A DNA stretch of 64,000 bases from Artemisia argyi (GCA_030686995.1 CM060692.1:15047465-15111464); one strand, 5' to 3'. Shown: positions 48,285 through 60,666, counted from the stretch's first letter. Notes: generated by a model not told the origin, from the letters alone. Made by a program: numbers and translations.

Positions 48285-48774
48285 TGTTATGTGTGTTTTG
48301 TATTTTTTTTCCGAATTTATGATTTAATATGTATTAGGTGTATGTTATAATATATATTAAAAAGTTTTTGGAAGAAAGTTGCAGCTTGGAGGGAAATTTG
48401 GCGCCTAAACTTTTAGCGGGGACATGTCCCTGCCAAAAGTTAAGCATTTCCCCGCCAAAAGTAATGGCGGGAATAATACCCGGGACAATAAAAAGCGCAA
48501 CTATTTTGGTCAAAGATTATGAAATACTTTCGGCGGGGACAGTCCCCGCTAAAAGGTGGAGTTGAAATTGTGAATATTTTGGTCAAAGTTGTGATCTGCA
48601 AAAATACTTTCGGCGGGGACATGTCCCCGCTGAAAGTTTGCGTTGAAAATGCAATGGGCGGTCAGCGAGAATTTGTGCCAGCTCAGCACAATTTTTGTCG
48701 TTTAGTGACTTTCGGCGGGGACAAGGGCGTCGCTGCCGAAAACCTCGTCGCCCGTCCTCCTGTTTGTTGTAGTG
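48285..48774. repeat. Right CACTA terminus with subterminal palindromes
   Basis: At least four copies of the GGCGGGGACATGTCCCCGC family (about 48415, 48533, 48612 and 48712) lead to the terminal TGTTGTAGTG at 48765-48774. The outermost copy is degenerate (GGGGACAAGGGCGTCGC). Target duplication ACT follows at 48775-48777. Confidence 0.88.
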
Positions 48775-48777
48775 ACT

Positions 48778-51170
48778 AGAAACCAACTCTATAATTGCAG
48801 GATGATGACATGAGCTTGAGAAGGCAGCATAAACTTTTGGCTGATATATTGTCATGTACTCGATAATTTTGAATAGATGGTATATGATGAGAGCATTCCT
48901 TACTAGCGATTCTGAATTAATTTGATTTAGGGAAATTTGTAAAAATTTAAGGAATGAAATTTCTTGGTATAAAGTAATAAAGAAAATCTTCTATCCGTGT
49001 GTTCTCTGTTAAAAATAACAAATTATTATTTCTTTGTGTCCGTTAGGTATTATGATATGTATGGAAGCTTACTTGAAAACTAGAGGTGGTAAAATGAGTG
49101 GGTCGGGCCACGAGTCATAATGGGTACGGGTTGAACCATGTACTTTTTTAAGTTCGGGTTGAAATAGGGTTGACCTGATTTTATAAACAAGTAATGTTTG
49201 CTATAAGCCTATAATGTTTGTATCATTTAGTTTATATAGATTAATCTAAGCTTAGATTAGGTGTTTTTATTGTAGAGGCTGAAGTTAATCCAAAACAACA
49301 AAGAATACGATGAGATTAAGTTAAAGATTGTTGCTCGGAAGGTACGCATGCTACGGGGTGAGTAAACTGGGCACTTGGACATCAAACTTCTTGAATGTAT
49401 CTGACTCAAAAACAATAGAAGCTGATATGTAAGTCCCATGGTGGTGGTGGGAGGGGCGGAGGACTATTGGAAACAAAGAACATGAGTGGTATTCATTCTC
49501 CGTAATTGTAATATCCTACAATTAGATATATTGTTATGGCTTAGTGAATTTTTGCTAATCATGTTTAAGATCAGTTAGTGCTTTACAGGTGGTTAAATAA
49601 AATAATTATTTTTCGCTTCTACAGGTGGTTAAATAAAATCAATCCAAATAAGATATTAGTGGGTTGTAGCTGATTTTTTATTTTTTCTGTAACTCCCCTG
49701 CTTGTGATGCTTAAGAGGGTTCGAGCCGAGACTCCAAGAAGAGCTGATTGGAGGAATGAGCGTGTGAGAAAAGTTGAGTTAAACTATTTGGGTGGAGATG
49801 GGTTTGTGAAACAAAGGGGCGCGCGTAAAGGTCGAGATAACAATGAAGACTTGGTTTAATGTGGGCACAAACCTCGAAGAATGTGAGAGAGTATGCTTAA
49901 GAAATTATAATTGTACAACTTATGGAAACTCATGTGTTAAACAGAAGGAAATTGGATGTTGATTTGGTTGATATCTAGATATATGGTAGAGATGGACTTT
50001 GATTATGTAAGAATGGGGACCTCTGAATAACGTAAGTGTGAGTCCACTATATTTTATGTATTATGTATGTGTTAATTTCTGATTTAGTTAACTTTATATT
50101 GAATTTTACTATGTGCAAAAGATAGAGAAGCCAAAACAAAGAGACGAGTTAGAATTATCGTATTCACATAACGGGAATGACTTTGATACTGAGACTATGT
50201 CTGTTTGTTTAAAGGAGGGGGGAACAGATGAATGATAATGCCCCTGTTTTCAAGAAATGTAGATAGATCATTCAACTACTTTTTCCTCTCAACTAGCAAG
50301 GATATCGATGGATGCCGAGATGAAACTGTTCATGAAGCTTGGAATAAGATCATGTTTAGTAGCATTGCATTTACCTTTACAATATTATCGTAAATATGCA
50401 ATGAAGTACTTGCTACGTGTTCAGGACCCAAAATATGCATATTTATAATGTTAGATTGTATCTTGGGAATATTAATGAAGAATTTTTTTTCTTAATAACA
50501 ATTATAACACAACTTCAAAAATATTATTGACTGCATTTTGTTTGAATAATAAAAGATAATTTCAATCCAATCCTATCATCTAAAATTAATAAATAAATAA
50601 GAAAATAAACATTAGATTTTATATTTTTAATCCGGAAAGTAAAATCATTTAGGGCACGTTAAGTTGTTTATCTTTAAATCAATAATAACACATAACTAAA
50701 ATTTAAAAAAAAAAAACCCGTGCGTGCAGGGGTATTATTACTAGTGAGTACAAACAACATTTATCGTAACATTAGGTGCATTCCGGAAAAGTTATGATTT
50801 TTCGCAAAAATTAAAACTAGACACAAAAATTCATGGGTTTTCCCGAGACCTCCCAAGAGACCCATTCACTGTAACACAATGGGGTGGACTTGGAAGGTTC
50901 CAACACATGTATATGTAGCATGTAGCTTATGAAGTACTCCTATGAAACAATGATCCTAGTTTAGTTTTATGTATGAAGTATAAAACAAATCAAATGGAAT
51001 TAATGTAGTTTGGTACGTTTTTTAGCAAATAAATTGTATGACGAATAATGAAAAACCATCCATCTGAATCGAAAATGTATGACAAATAATGAGTATTGAA
51101 ATCTCTAACGTCCCTTATTTGAACTTCAATCTCCATACCTTTGCTTGTTTGCTCAAAAAGTCGTCTATCC
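48778..51170. other. Intergenic region with repeat fragments and a Helitron end
   Basis: No convincing gene. AT-rich sequence with a repeat start CTAGAGGTGGTAAAATGAGTG at 49081 that is shared with an element in the intron at 57127, a possible old coding scrap around 49700-49860, and a Helitron 3' terminus at 50744. Confidence 0.5.
50717..50744 (+). mobile_element. Helitron 3' terminus (hairpin plus CTAG)
   Basis: A short hairpin (CCCGTGCG, TGCAGGGG) is followed by TATTATTACTAG and then T, the Helitron signature of a hairpin about 10 bp before CTRR inserted at an AT target. The 5' TC end was not located, so the element extent is unknown. Confidence 0.5.
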
Positions 51171-52298
51171 TCAGTGATCAAGTAAAAGCAGCGTTTCGGT
51201 ATAGGAAATTGCAGAACTTATATGCTTTTTCTCAAGAATGTTATTGACGTCTTTTGTGCTGGGTTCATAAACTGAAAGTGAATAAGCTTCGGAAGAATAT
51301 TTCTTCATTACAATTATAGGTTTGCCACTCTTACTAAATCCGAGTACCTCTGCAATGTATGATCCATCTGGTGAGTCAATGGTGTATAGTTTTGTAAACG
51401 ATTTTGGAGTACCATTCTCCATCATCCATACACCATAAACTCGTTCCCCATACGGTAACTTTTTTTCATATTCAAGCACAACAAGAGACTCCCTTAGCTT
51501 AGATATTAAAGGACTAATTTCATTAGAGTTTGTTAAATTACCGGGAAGATGTATTTCTGCAAATTCGTTACCTGTCATATTAAATGACATAATCATATGG
51601 TTCCACGGTGATCTATCGTCTAAATTAAACCTATCAAGAACTCTCCAATAAATAAACCCATCTATATCTACATGATCTTTATCTTGGAACCAAATTGATT
51701 TGCGTGGGAGATTGGTAGATAGACTTGTCCAAACCCCCGAGCTTAGCGCAAATACCTCAACTTGCCATGGGATACTACTTTTACTTTGGCTTTCGTGGTC
51801 AGAACAACAACTTATAATTTTAACAAGTTTAGGGTCACAAGTTCGAGGACAAACCCCAAAACCAACAAAAGTTCTATATGGCAACCTATCCAGCACATTA
51901 GGCACAACAATATCAACCGATTTTCTAATAGTTGGATTCCATATAACAACAGTTTCCCTTCCAGAATAATCTGAGTATAAATTACGAAAGCAGAACAAGC
52001 CTTGAGAGCTACAGACTAGTGTTTTACATTTACGATACACGGGAAAAACAAGGGAAAGTTCGCGTTGGGGCGGGTAAGTATCATCATCTACTATCGAAAC
52101 ATATTTATTAGTATTATAATTGTCATCATAGTACCTTACTAGCAAACGCTGAGTTTGTTTGTAACCAACCATAATCTTAGAGCTATGGATGAAAGACTTC
52201 CATGGTCTTGATACCGATCTGAAGTGAAGCAGTGATTTGATCGGAAGCCTTTTCATGATTTCCTCTTGGATATCAAAAGGTATGTTGTAGTCTGCCAT
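51171..52298 (-). CDS. F-box protein with F-box-associated domain
   Basis: 375 residues, single exon, intact from ATG 52298 to the stop at 51171. The F-box is at about residues 6-45 (PFDIQEEIMKRLPIKSLLHF, then RSVSRPWKSFI). The C-terminal part has the usual landmarks of the F-box-associated domain: SSQGLFCF, VVIWNPTIRKSV, VGFGVCPRTCDPKLVKI, VEVFALSSGVWTSL, and later DGFIYWRV and VVLEYEKK. Such proteins are substrate receptors of SCF ubiquitin ligases: the F-box binds SKP1 and the C-terminal domain binds the target. No paralogue is seen in the window. The substrate cannot be predicted. Confidence 0.92.
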   Translation of the reverse strand: MADYNIPFDIQEEIMKRLPIKSLLHFRSVSRPWKSFIHSSKIMVGYKQTQRLLVRYYDDNYNTNKYVSIVDDDTYPPQRELSLVFPVYRKCKTLVCSSQGLFCFRNLYSDYSGRETVVIWNPTIRKSVDIVVPNVLDRLPYRTFVGFGVCPRTCDPKLVKIISCCSDHESQSKSSIPWQVEVFALSSGVWTSLSTNLPRKSIWFQDKDHVDIDGFIYWRVLDRFNLDDRSPWNHMIMSFNMTGNEFAEIHLPGNLTNSNEISPLISKLRESLVVLEYEKKLPYGERVYGVWMMENGTPKSFTKLYTIDSPDGSYIAEVLGFSKSGKPIIVMKKYSSEAYSLSVYEPSTKDVNNILEKKHISSAISYTETLLLLDH

Positions 52299-53573
52299 AG
52301 TCTTTGTTTTCGTATGCTTATGGTTTTGATCGAACTGTTAAGGTATTTTTATACGGAGTAGTAGGAAATTTAGGTCATGTTTTCTGCATTATGGAATTTT
52401 GGGCCGGTTGGGCTTTGTTAATTAATCGTAACATGGCTTTTTTTTTTTTTTTTTTGCATGCAAATCAACTGACCTATGTTTACTCCTCGTATTAGTAACA
52501 AGGAAGGGTTTTCTCCCACTCATTCTCTATAAATAGAGACGAAGGGACGAGGTAAGTCACTCTTTTTTCTTAATATACGGATTAATAAAGTGATCGTTTG
52601 GTATTACATGTTGTTCTTTTTCTTCCGGCCAGTCGATATTCATAAACTGTGCGTGTATTACATGCAGTATTTGATCTGTCGAAAGAATACCTTGGGGACC
52701 AAGTCGCAGGTTCTGGTAATATTCTTACTATTTGCGTCGTCGCTATGTAATTATTATTATACTTTTGACGAAAATTTTAAAGGGTGTTCTTGCTATATCT
52801 ATTTATATGAGGATTGCTTATGCATCTGGATGATGGTTTAATTTTTTATGTGAAATAAAGGGGTGTTTATTTAGCTGAGCTTACGAGTTTTAACGTTTTC
52901 GGTTTATATTTCATAAGCTCAATTTTTTTTGTTTATTCTGAAATTTGTGGGCTTAGGGTGTGTTTGTTTAAGCTTACATGTGAGCTTATTAGCTTATTTG
53001 ATTCCGGCTTATATTTCATATGCTTCAATTCTCTGGCTTATTGTGTGAATTTTGGGCTTATATAAGTTTATAATAAACTTATATAAGCTCGTAAGTGTCA
53101 AAATAAGTCTGAAAATTGGAGCTTATGGAATATAAGTGGAAATCAAATAAGCTCATAAGCCCACATATAAGATTAAACAAACACCCCGTTAACTAGTGGA
53201 CAAAACGTGTTCGATGAAGTGCTTAGCAGAAAATCACAATGATGTTATGGTAAAATTTTGCAATATATAGTTACTACTTGTTATTTGAAACACTATAAAC
53301 GAGTCTCAATTTATTATTCATCTTGTATAAGTAATCGATACTAATGTAGGCTTTTATTCGTGCTTGCAGTCAGCTATGACGACTGATAATCATTATTATC
53401 TTATGTTAAACTGTTTTGGTTTGGTTTTTTGTTAACATGGTTGTATGTGGTAATGTGATTTACAAATTTAGAGGATTAGTTATTGTTATTATTCTGTAAC
53501 TTAGTAATTAATTGATTCTCTGATTGCCAGGTTTATAAATTGAATTGAAGCCCTGCAAGTGTTGTTATTGGAG
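52299..53573. other. Spacer between the F-box gene and the glutamyl-tRNA synthetase pseudogene
   Basis: Contains a MITE (52858-53189) within a 430-bp segment also present at 29746-30181, and a T18 tract at 52440-52456. The remainder may be promoter and 5' leader of the two diverging genes; a 3' splice site-like TTGCCAG at 53524-53530 lies before the pseudogene ATG. Confidence 0.5.
52858..53189. mobile_element. MITE, second copy of the 29852-30174 element
   Basis: Ends GGGGTGTTTATTTA and TTAAACAAACACCCC, with the interior inverted arms built on AGCTTATTAGCTTATTTG. About 80 bp of left flank and 15 bp of right flank are also shared with the first copy. Confidence 0.7.
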
Positions 53574-53593
53574 ATGGATTTGAAGCTACTAAT

Positions 53594-54887
53594 TGTTGGA
53601 CTTGAAATAATCAAGAAACATAAGTCTTTAAAGTATAAGGACCATATATGTATTATAGATAGTTATTAACTGTATTTATGTAAAGTAGGAAAGGATATAA
53701 CGTTTCATAGATAACTCTTAGAAGAGTCACATCGGTTCATTCACACCGATTGACATAGTATATATACATATCATTGTAATCGTTTTTTAGTGTGGAATAT
53801 TAATAATAACGTGTGTTTATCAAAAGTTCCCACCCTCTCTGTTTATCAAACGAGTCACTGCATCAGATGTGCATACTCATACTCTTATTGTTTTTTATTA
53901 TTAAAGTTCATCCATGATTGATCCAAGATCCGCAAAGACTTGTGCAAAAGTGGTATCAGAGCTGTATGGTTACATGGATCGATCATTTGCAATCCAAGGA
54001 AGTTATCGATTTGAAGAAGAAAAAGACCCGAAAACAAAGCATGAAGATGATCATGGAGATGTTACAAATTTTTGGGCAGAAAAGAAAGAAGATGTTGCAA
54101 GAAGAGAAGTTCCAAAAGAATAATGTCTTATGCAGATAGCAAGAAGAAGACACAGTGAAAGAATGTTACAAAGAGTATATAGGAATGGTGAAAATTTATT
54201 ATGAAGATGCACTTAGAGCAAATCTAGGGAAGGTAGAAAGTGATGAAAATGGCAGAGTTGATGCAGACATTAGATCACAGCCGGATGCAGATTTGGAAGA
54301 TGCAATGGATATAGTTGATGAATCACCAAAGAAAAGAAGCAGAATTGAAATGGAAGAAGTCAAGGACGATGATCAAGAAGATCAACCATGGAACGAAACA
54401 GAAGGCAACTAAACCAGAAGTTACAAGGCGATCAGGACAATAATAAAAGAAGGAACGAGACTGCAAGTTGGATGAACAAAGGAACAGAGTGAAAAGTATC
54501 AAGATTATGATTTCTTGATTAGGGGAGTGAATGTTGGACTTGAAATAATCAAGAAACATAAGTCTTTAAAGTATAAGGACCATATATGTATTATAGATAG
54601 TTATTAACTGTATTTATGTAAAGTAGGAAAGGATATAACGTTTCATAGATAACTCTTAGAAGAGTCACATCGGTTCATTCACACCGATTGACATAGTATA
54701 TATACATATCATTGTAATCGTTTTTTAGTGTGGAATATTAATAATAACGTGTGTTTATCAAAAGTTCCCACCCTCTCTGTTTATCAAACGAGTCACTGCA
54801 TCAGATGTGCATACTCATACTCTTATTGTTTTTTATTATTAAAGTTCATCCATGATTGATCCAAGATCCGCAAAGACCTATGCAAAA
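53594..54887 (+). mobile_element. TRIM-like short LTR retrotransposon in exon 1 of the GluRS pseudogene
   Basis: Two 356-bp direct repeats (53594-53949 and 54532-54887) differ by only about two bases. TGGTATCAGAGC, a tRNA-Met primer site, starts one base after the first, and a purine-rich AGGGGAGTGA precedes the second. The element is flanked by CTAAT (53589-53593 and 54888-54892). The total is 1294 bp with a 582-bp internal part. Removing it rejoins the coding frame of the synthetase, which proves it is an insertion. Both LTRs begin TGTTGG; the outer 3' end reads GCAAAA rather than the usual CA. Confidence 0.9.
53950..54531 (+). other. Internal region of the TRIM-like element
   Basis: Carries the primer-binding site at 53951 and short open frames, the longest 54155-54412 (85 residues, E/D/K-rich, MKECYKEYIGMVKIYYEDAL). 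No protease, integrase or polymerase motif is present, so the element depends on proteins from others. The acidic ORF may be a gag relic. Confidence 0.6.
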
Positions 54888-57126
54888 CTAATTGCATCAG
54901 ACGAGACACCTCCTTTGTCCGTCCTTGCTGTCGCTAGTCTTGCTGCTGTTTCCCTTACTGTCAACCCGAGTCTCACGTCTGAGTCTCAACCCATTCTTGT
55001 CCTAACCGATGGGTATAACTCAACTTTCTTATTTTGTCAAGAAGAAACACGACAGCGAAAATAAACTAATAATGACTATTACTCTGTATTGACTCGATTG
55101 TTTTCTTTTAGGAAAGAGTTACGTGGCACCAATGAAATTTTAAGGTAGCTTGGTCGTACAGCAACAAAAATTCCTAGCTTGTACGAGCGGGATGATACTG
55201 AAACTTCTCAGGTGAATCTCGTTTTTTGTTTTAATTCCCATAATTACGTGAGAGTTCTGTTTTATGTTTTTAAGGCTCATAAATGTTTTTGTATCGGTTG
55301 TGTTGTGCTTGTTGTAGAATGATTACTGGCTCGAGTATGCTCTTACTTTTTCTTCTGCTTCTAAATATGAGGGGGCCTGCAAGCATGTTGATGAATATCT
55401 GCTACAGCGCCCTTTCCTCGTTGGCCATAGTTTGTCAGTTGCAGATATCACTATCTGGTCATATCTTGCAGGTAAATCTTAATCCCCGTGCCCTTATGCT
55501 TACTTTTTCTCTAGAGGCCCAAGATGTGTAGGTTATGTAGTGGGTTGAATTAGGCAATATCGAGCGGGTTAGGGAAAATCCGAAAGAGTTTTTTGTTCAT
55601 AAGTTTTGATACTTTTCCTAGATACTAACTAGTGTGTTAGGTGTATGATTACATTTTTCATTTCAATAAAAAAAATAAGTTTTCTGAATAAAATGGTCCA
55701 GGAGGCTACACTTTTGGTGCCTTCTCGACTGGCTAGACACTTTTGATCATTTGACCCGTTTCCTTTTATGGCTTTTTAGTTTACCCGTATGATACATTAA
55801 GTGGGTTGAATTTGCCATCTATAGTTATTGGACTATTTTTTGGCTAGTACCATAGATGCTAAAATTGTCGCTGTCTGCAGTTGGTAAGAGATGGCAAAGC
55901 TTAATGAAGTCAAAGAAGTACCCAAGTGTAACTCCTTGGTATAACATGATATCATCAGAGTTTGCTACTGTCTTGAATGACTTCACATCAGCATGTACAA
56001 AGAAAAAGGACTCAGGAAAGCCCATACCATTAAAGCTGAAAAAAAATGGTCAAAATAATGGTAAACAAGGACCTAACGAAGTTGTGAGTGCCAGTAACCG
56101 ACACGAAGTGGATCTGCCTTATGCCGAGATGGGAAAGGTAGTCGTAAGATTCGCACCCGAACCATCCGGTTATCTTCATATCGGACATGCAAAGGCTGCT
56201 TTACTGAACGAATACTTTGCTGAAAAATACAACGGGAAAAGTAATCATCCGTTTTCATGATACAAATCCAACTAAGGAGAAAGATGTGTATGTTTATAAT
56301 CTATTAAAAGATATCGATAGTTTGGGTATTAATTACGAGAAGGTTACATATACTTCTGATTACTTCCCGCAGCTTATGGAAATGGCGGAAAAATTGATTA
56401 AAGAAAGAAAAGCTTATGTTGATGATACCCCACGTGAGCTAATGCAGGAACAGCGTAAGAAGGGGATTCATTCCAAGTGCAGAAACAACACATTTGAGGA
56501 AAACATTAAGTTATGGAATGAAATGATTGCTGGATCTAAAAGAGGGTTACAATGTTGTTTAAGAGGAAAATTGGATATGCAAGATCCAAACAAGTCACTT
56601 CGGGATCCGGTTTATTACCGTTGCAATCTAATCCCACATCATAGAATCGGTTCAAAGTACAAAGTATATCCGATATATGATTTTGCCTGTCCTTTTGTTG
56701 ACTCTATAGAAGGCATTACACATGCTCTTCGATCTAGTGAGTATCATGACAGAAATGCTCAATATTTCCGGATTCAAGAGGATATGGATAGAACAAACTT
56801 ATTCTCAGGCCATAGCTGACGCTCAGGCCATAGCTGATGCTAAGGCCATATCACTTAACGAGGAAATAAAATCTGTCGTAATTACATTAATGGATTGGAG
56901 AAATGCAAGTGTTGAAGAAATTAAGAAGGATTCAGATGGAAATGTGACAGAATTAAAAGGAGTTCTGTCTCCCGAAGGATCTGTTCATAAGACCACCAAA
57001 ATCAATCTTACGTGGTTACCTTTGATTGATCAGCTTGCTCCACTAACCCTGGTGGAGTTTGGTTACCTAATCACGGTAAAGAAGGTATATTTGGTCTCTA
57101 ATCTAGTTAATCATTTATAAAAATAG

Positions 57127-57418
57127 TTGGCAAAATGGGTGGGTTGGGTAAAATGGGTCAAAATCTGTCAAATTTTCAGTGAAGGCTGATTCTATACTTT
57201 GTGTACGCGTCTATATTTAATGCATACAACATGCTAAATCATCTTAGTGATAGTGATTTAGTCAAATAATTAGATCATTATTGTTAATTAAAACTCAGTA
57301 ACGGATACATAAATACGGATTAATAAACTTTTTTTTATGGTCAACCCAACACATACTAGATAGTCATCCACTTCAACCCGAACCCGTTTCCCGACCTTCC
57401 CATCTTGAACCTCTAGTT
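57127..57418. repeat. Short inverted-repeat element in the last intron of the GluRS pseudogene
   Basis: The left part GGCAAAATGGGTGGGTTGGG and the right part CCGACCTTCCCATCTTGAAC form an imperfect inverted repeat ending in CTCTAG. The left end also resembles the sequence at 49081-49120. Non-coding. Confidence 0.5.
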
Positions 57419-57971
57419 CTTATTGAATATTTTTCTTTTTTTGTATATGTTTATGATAAGCTGCGGTGGGCTTTGTAATTGGAATGTATTTTTGGAGGGA
57501 GTTTATAATCTGTTTCCTGTTGCAGCTGGACAAAGTTAAGGACAAATTTAAGGATGAAGTTGAGGACGAAGTTGAGGAATTCATTGACATGCCAAACACG
57601 GATAGTAAGAAAGAAATTGACTTAATTGACCTGCTGAACCCAGATAGTAAGAAAGAAATTGCAGCATTGGGGGATGCAAATATGAAACAATTGAAGCGTG
57701 GAGACATACTACAGGTGGTGAGAAAAGGCTATTTCATATGTGATGTTCCTTACACCGAGCCTTCGAAACCAATTGTTCTCTATGCGATTCCAGATGGCAG
57801 GCAAACTGCACCCAAGTAAACATGATACACGTTTAATTGTTCTATGTTCGTGAAATGTTTTTGACGGAGAAGTCATGTTGAAAGTTACGTGACATACTAC
57901 GGAATTTTTTTTGCTTGTTAATATTGGACCGTGTTTTGTAGTGATTTCAGATCATTAACAAACCTATGAAT

Positions 57972-58448
57972 GGTGGCAATTCGGGTCAGGTTCGGGTTAG
58001 CAGGTTGGCGGGTCAAAAGACCTCAACCCGAACCCAACCTGTTTAAATAATCGGGTTAACCATCTCAACTCTAACCTGTTTACACATGACCTGGACACGA
58101 CCTATTTAACCCGTTTATATATATATCGGTTGGCGGGTTAAATAGGTTACACGTGTTTCAAGTTGACCCATTTAACCCGTTTATCTAAACAAGTTGGCAC
58201 ATTACACGTGTTAAACAGGTTAACCGTAAAATAAATTATATATAATTTTTAAATTTTTGGGAAAAATCTTAAACGGGTTGGCGGGTCGACCCATTTAACA
58301 TATACCCAACCCGAACATGACCTATTTAATTAATGGGTTAGATGGGTCGACCCGAACACGACCCAAAACCTATTTAGGCTCAACCCGAACCTGTTAATTT
58401 TCGTGTCGGTTGCAGGTCGGGTTTCGTGTTGGGTCACAAATTGCCACC
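57972..58448. repeat. Inverted-repeat element rich in GGGTTGGCGGGTC motifs
   Basis: The left end GGTGGCAATTCGGGTC and right end CACAAATTGCCACC are inverted partners over the first ten or so bases. The interior is filled with degenerate CCCGTTTA and GGGTTAAC-type motifs. Probably a non-autonomous DNA transposon; superfamily undetermined. Confidence 0.5.
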
Positions 58449-60423
58449 TAGTAGGGATGGAAAAATCATGTAGTAGAAATGCATAGTTCTGTGAAATGGA
58501 GACATGAATCGTAGAAATGAATGAATAGACTGGCACACTGATGAATAGACTAGAACAAAGTGTCGGATCAGATTCTTTCTCACAATTTACTAAAGTGTTT
58601 ACTCATATCTTTTAGTTGGATGGTAAACTGACTCATGATCAATGGTGCTTATATACTTCGTCTGCCTGATTTTATGATGAAAAAGAAGGCACTGTACATG
58701 TGGATAAATGCCACAACTGCGACAAATGAGAGAAAAATCATCACTAGTAACTCTATAAGGACCTATCCCAATATAGTATTCTTCATGTGTATGTTTTTTA
58801 GGTATGAACAGTTGAACTCAACTAATATCAGTTGAAGGAGCATATCTAGCAGTGACAGTGATATAGGTGGGAAGTTCTTGGATGTCTCGGGTATGCACCT
58901 TCTGAACTGGTGTTGGGGTTTATATCGGCCTTCCACAGGTAACATGTACTTGTTCCAGTATTCATCATTAGGCGAACCACATAATGTGTAGATCTTGTGG
59001 ATTTGGTCTACCTATGTAACATGATGCATTTTTCCGTCAAGAAACATTCATTACATAGTCTTTTACATTAAGCGAGGAATGTGATGTTTGTTCCAAAGAT
59101 TGTTATCTTGATTCATTGGGGCTAAGCTCTCATAGAATGCGGATGCATCTTCTACTTGGTGGATGGTTCCCAAACTAATATCAAGCTTTGACAAATTGTT
59201 TAACCGAAAAGATCAATCTGAGTTCACATATATGAATTCAGATTTAATTTTTAGATAAAAACAAGATCGACAAGAAAGAAATGGATGGTACAACATACTC
59301 ATAAATTTATACGTAATAACGTAAACCACATCTTTTACAACTCGTTTAATATCACAATATCATAGTTTATAGTGTTAACATGCATGGATTCGATCAACTT
59401 GATATGCCATAGTTTAGTGTTAATATGGTTGCAAATTCTAATAGCAACCTTCTACCTTTTTCGATAACTGAGAAAAGAATTCTAATGGACGGACAACTTG
59501 ATGAGAGCTCACAAGATGCAAAAACAAGAACAAAAACGCTGTGAATAAGAAGAAAAATGTGTACTTTGCTAGAATGAAGACAACATACACTTGACTTGAG
59601 AAACGTTTTGATCTTGTCCATCTCACCCAAATTCAGTCAACTTGTTTCATCTGTAAATATGCATCGACATCGATTTTGTAATTATTATTTATCAGTTATT
59701 TATTTTTATTTTTATTTTTATTTATATATTTTTTTTGAGCTAAATTTATCAGTAATTCACTATCAGGAATGAAGCCAATCTCTTGCGAAAATTTAAAATA
59801 TGTTGTTCATGCATTTGGTTACAATATCTGAATATCGAAATGCTATTTTATTTAGATTTAGATTTCTTTTTATGTTAGGTGTTTGTGTTTTCGCGAATCA
59901 TTGATGCTAAATAGTTGAAAAATGTAATGATATGTTTTTCTTAACTGTGTGTTTTTTTTGTCTATGGACAATTATTTTGAACGGGGAGAGTAATAAATAC
60001 TAGTAATAAATAAATAAATATAATAGTTAAATAAAATAAAAATAATAATATACCTTAGACGACATTATACATTGCTGAGTACTAATGATGCAAATATTTT
60101 CCCTCACATTAGAAGATAACGGAGAAATATTTGCACCGTTCATCCTCATGGATATATGGTGGTTGACTTTTATTAACGGAAGGATGCACATGTGCCAATT
60201 TTTGATGTTCAAATGAGCGAACCGCAAAGATGTATTTTAGACTTTACTCTTAAACTAATGTAAATTATCCCTAAATTGTAAAAGAGAGGGTTAAATAAAA
60301 TGGAATGGATAAAGTATGGAATAAAGATTAATTTTATTTATCTGGTACTTGATGGACTAGTAGTTACTAAGATAACTCCAAAAAGGAAAGGAATCTACAC
60401 CGGTGAGTAGAAATTAAAGACTC

Positions 60424-60666
60424 AGGGGGTGCTTGGTAAGGGGGTTAAGGGGGTGGGGAATGGGTAAGGAATTCAAAAGGGTCCACCTCACTCAAATTAG
60501 GTGCTTGGTTAGGGGTGTGCAAAGGTATTGATTACCCCGTAGTGGGTAATCAACATTATAGAGTAAATTGAGGGGTAATGTATTGATTACCCACCTCACT
60601 CAATCCTTTGCATTCCCTTTCCTTTTTTCTTTCCCTTTCCCAACTTTGAACCAAGCGGACCCTTAA
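60424..60666. mobile_element. MITE-like element with GGTGCTTGGT / ACCAAGCGGACCC ends
   Basis: The left end GGGGGTGCTTGGTAAGG pairs with the right end CTTTGAACCAAGCGGACCC. Internal arms GGGAATGGG/CCCTTTCCC and ATTACCC/GGGTAAT extend the inverted structure. Target duplication not clear. Confidence 0.5.

Larger units (their letters stand above)
53574..57819 (+). pseudogene. Cytosolic glutamyl-tRNA synthetase pseudogene, interrupted by a TRIM
   Basis: Exons: 53574-55012 (with a retroelement inside), 55112-55211, 55318-55471, 55881-57084 and 57526-57819. Exons 1-3 encode the GST-like N-terminal domain (GHSLSVADITIWSYLA). Exon 4 carries the class I signature [20 protein letters not shown], then YVDDTPRELM and DPVYYRCN, up to HALRSSEYHDRNAQYFRIQE. 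It then jumps to the anticodon-binding beta-barrel (TLMDWRNASVEEIKK), so the KMSK-type loop region is missing. The end GYFICDVPYTEPSKPIVLYA is typical for eukaryotic GluRS. Lesions: retroelement in codon 6-7, TAG in exon 2 (in ILR-stop-LGR), one-base shift near 56234, and the internal deletion near 56800. It cannot make an active enzyme. Confidence 0.9.

Noticed and set aside
49700..49860. Possible gene fragment
   Set aside because: The stretch has balanced codon-like composition but no sustained frame or motif. Not reported as a gene.
50990..51181. 63-residue ORF just downstream of the F-box gene
   Set aside because: Overlaps the F-box stop codon, has no recognisable domain and no promoter. 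Most likely 3' untranslated sequence.
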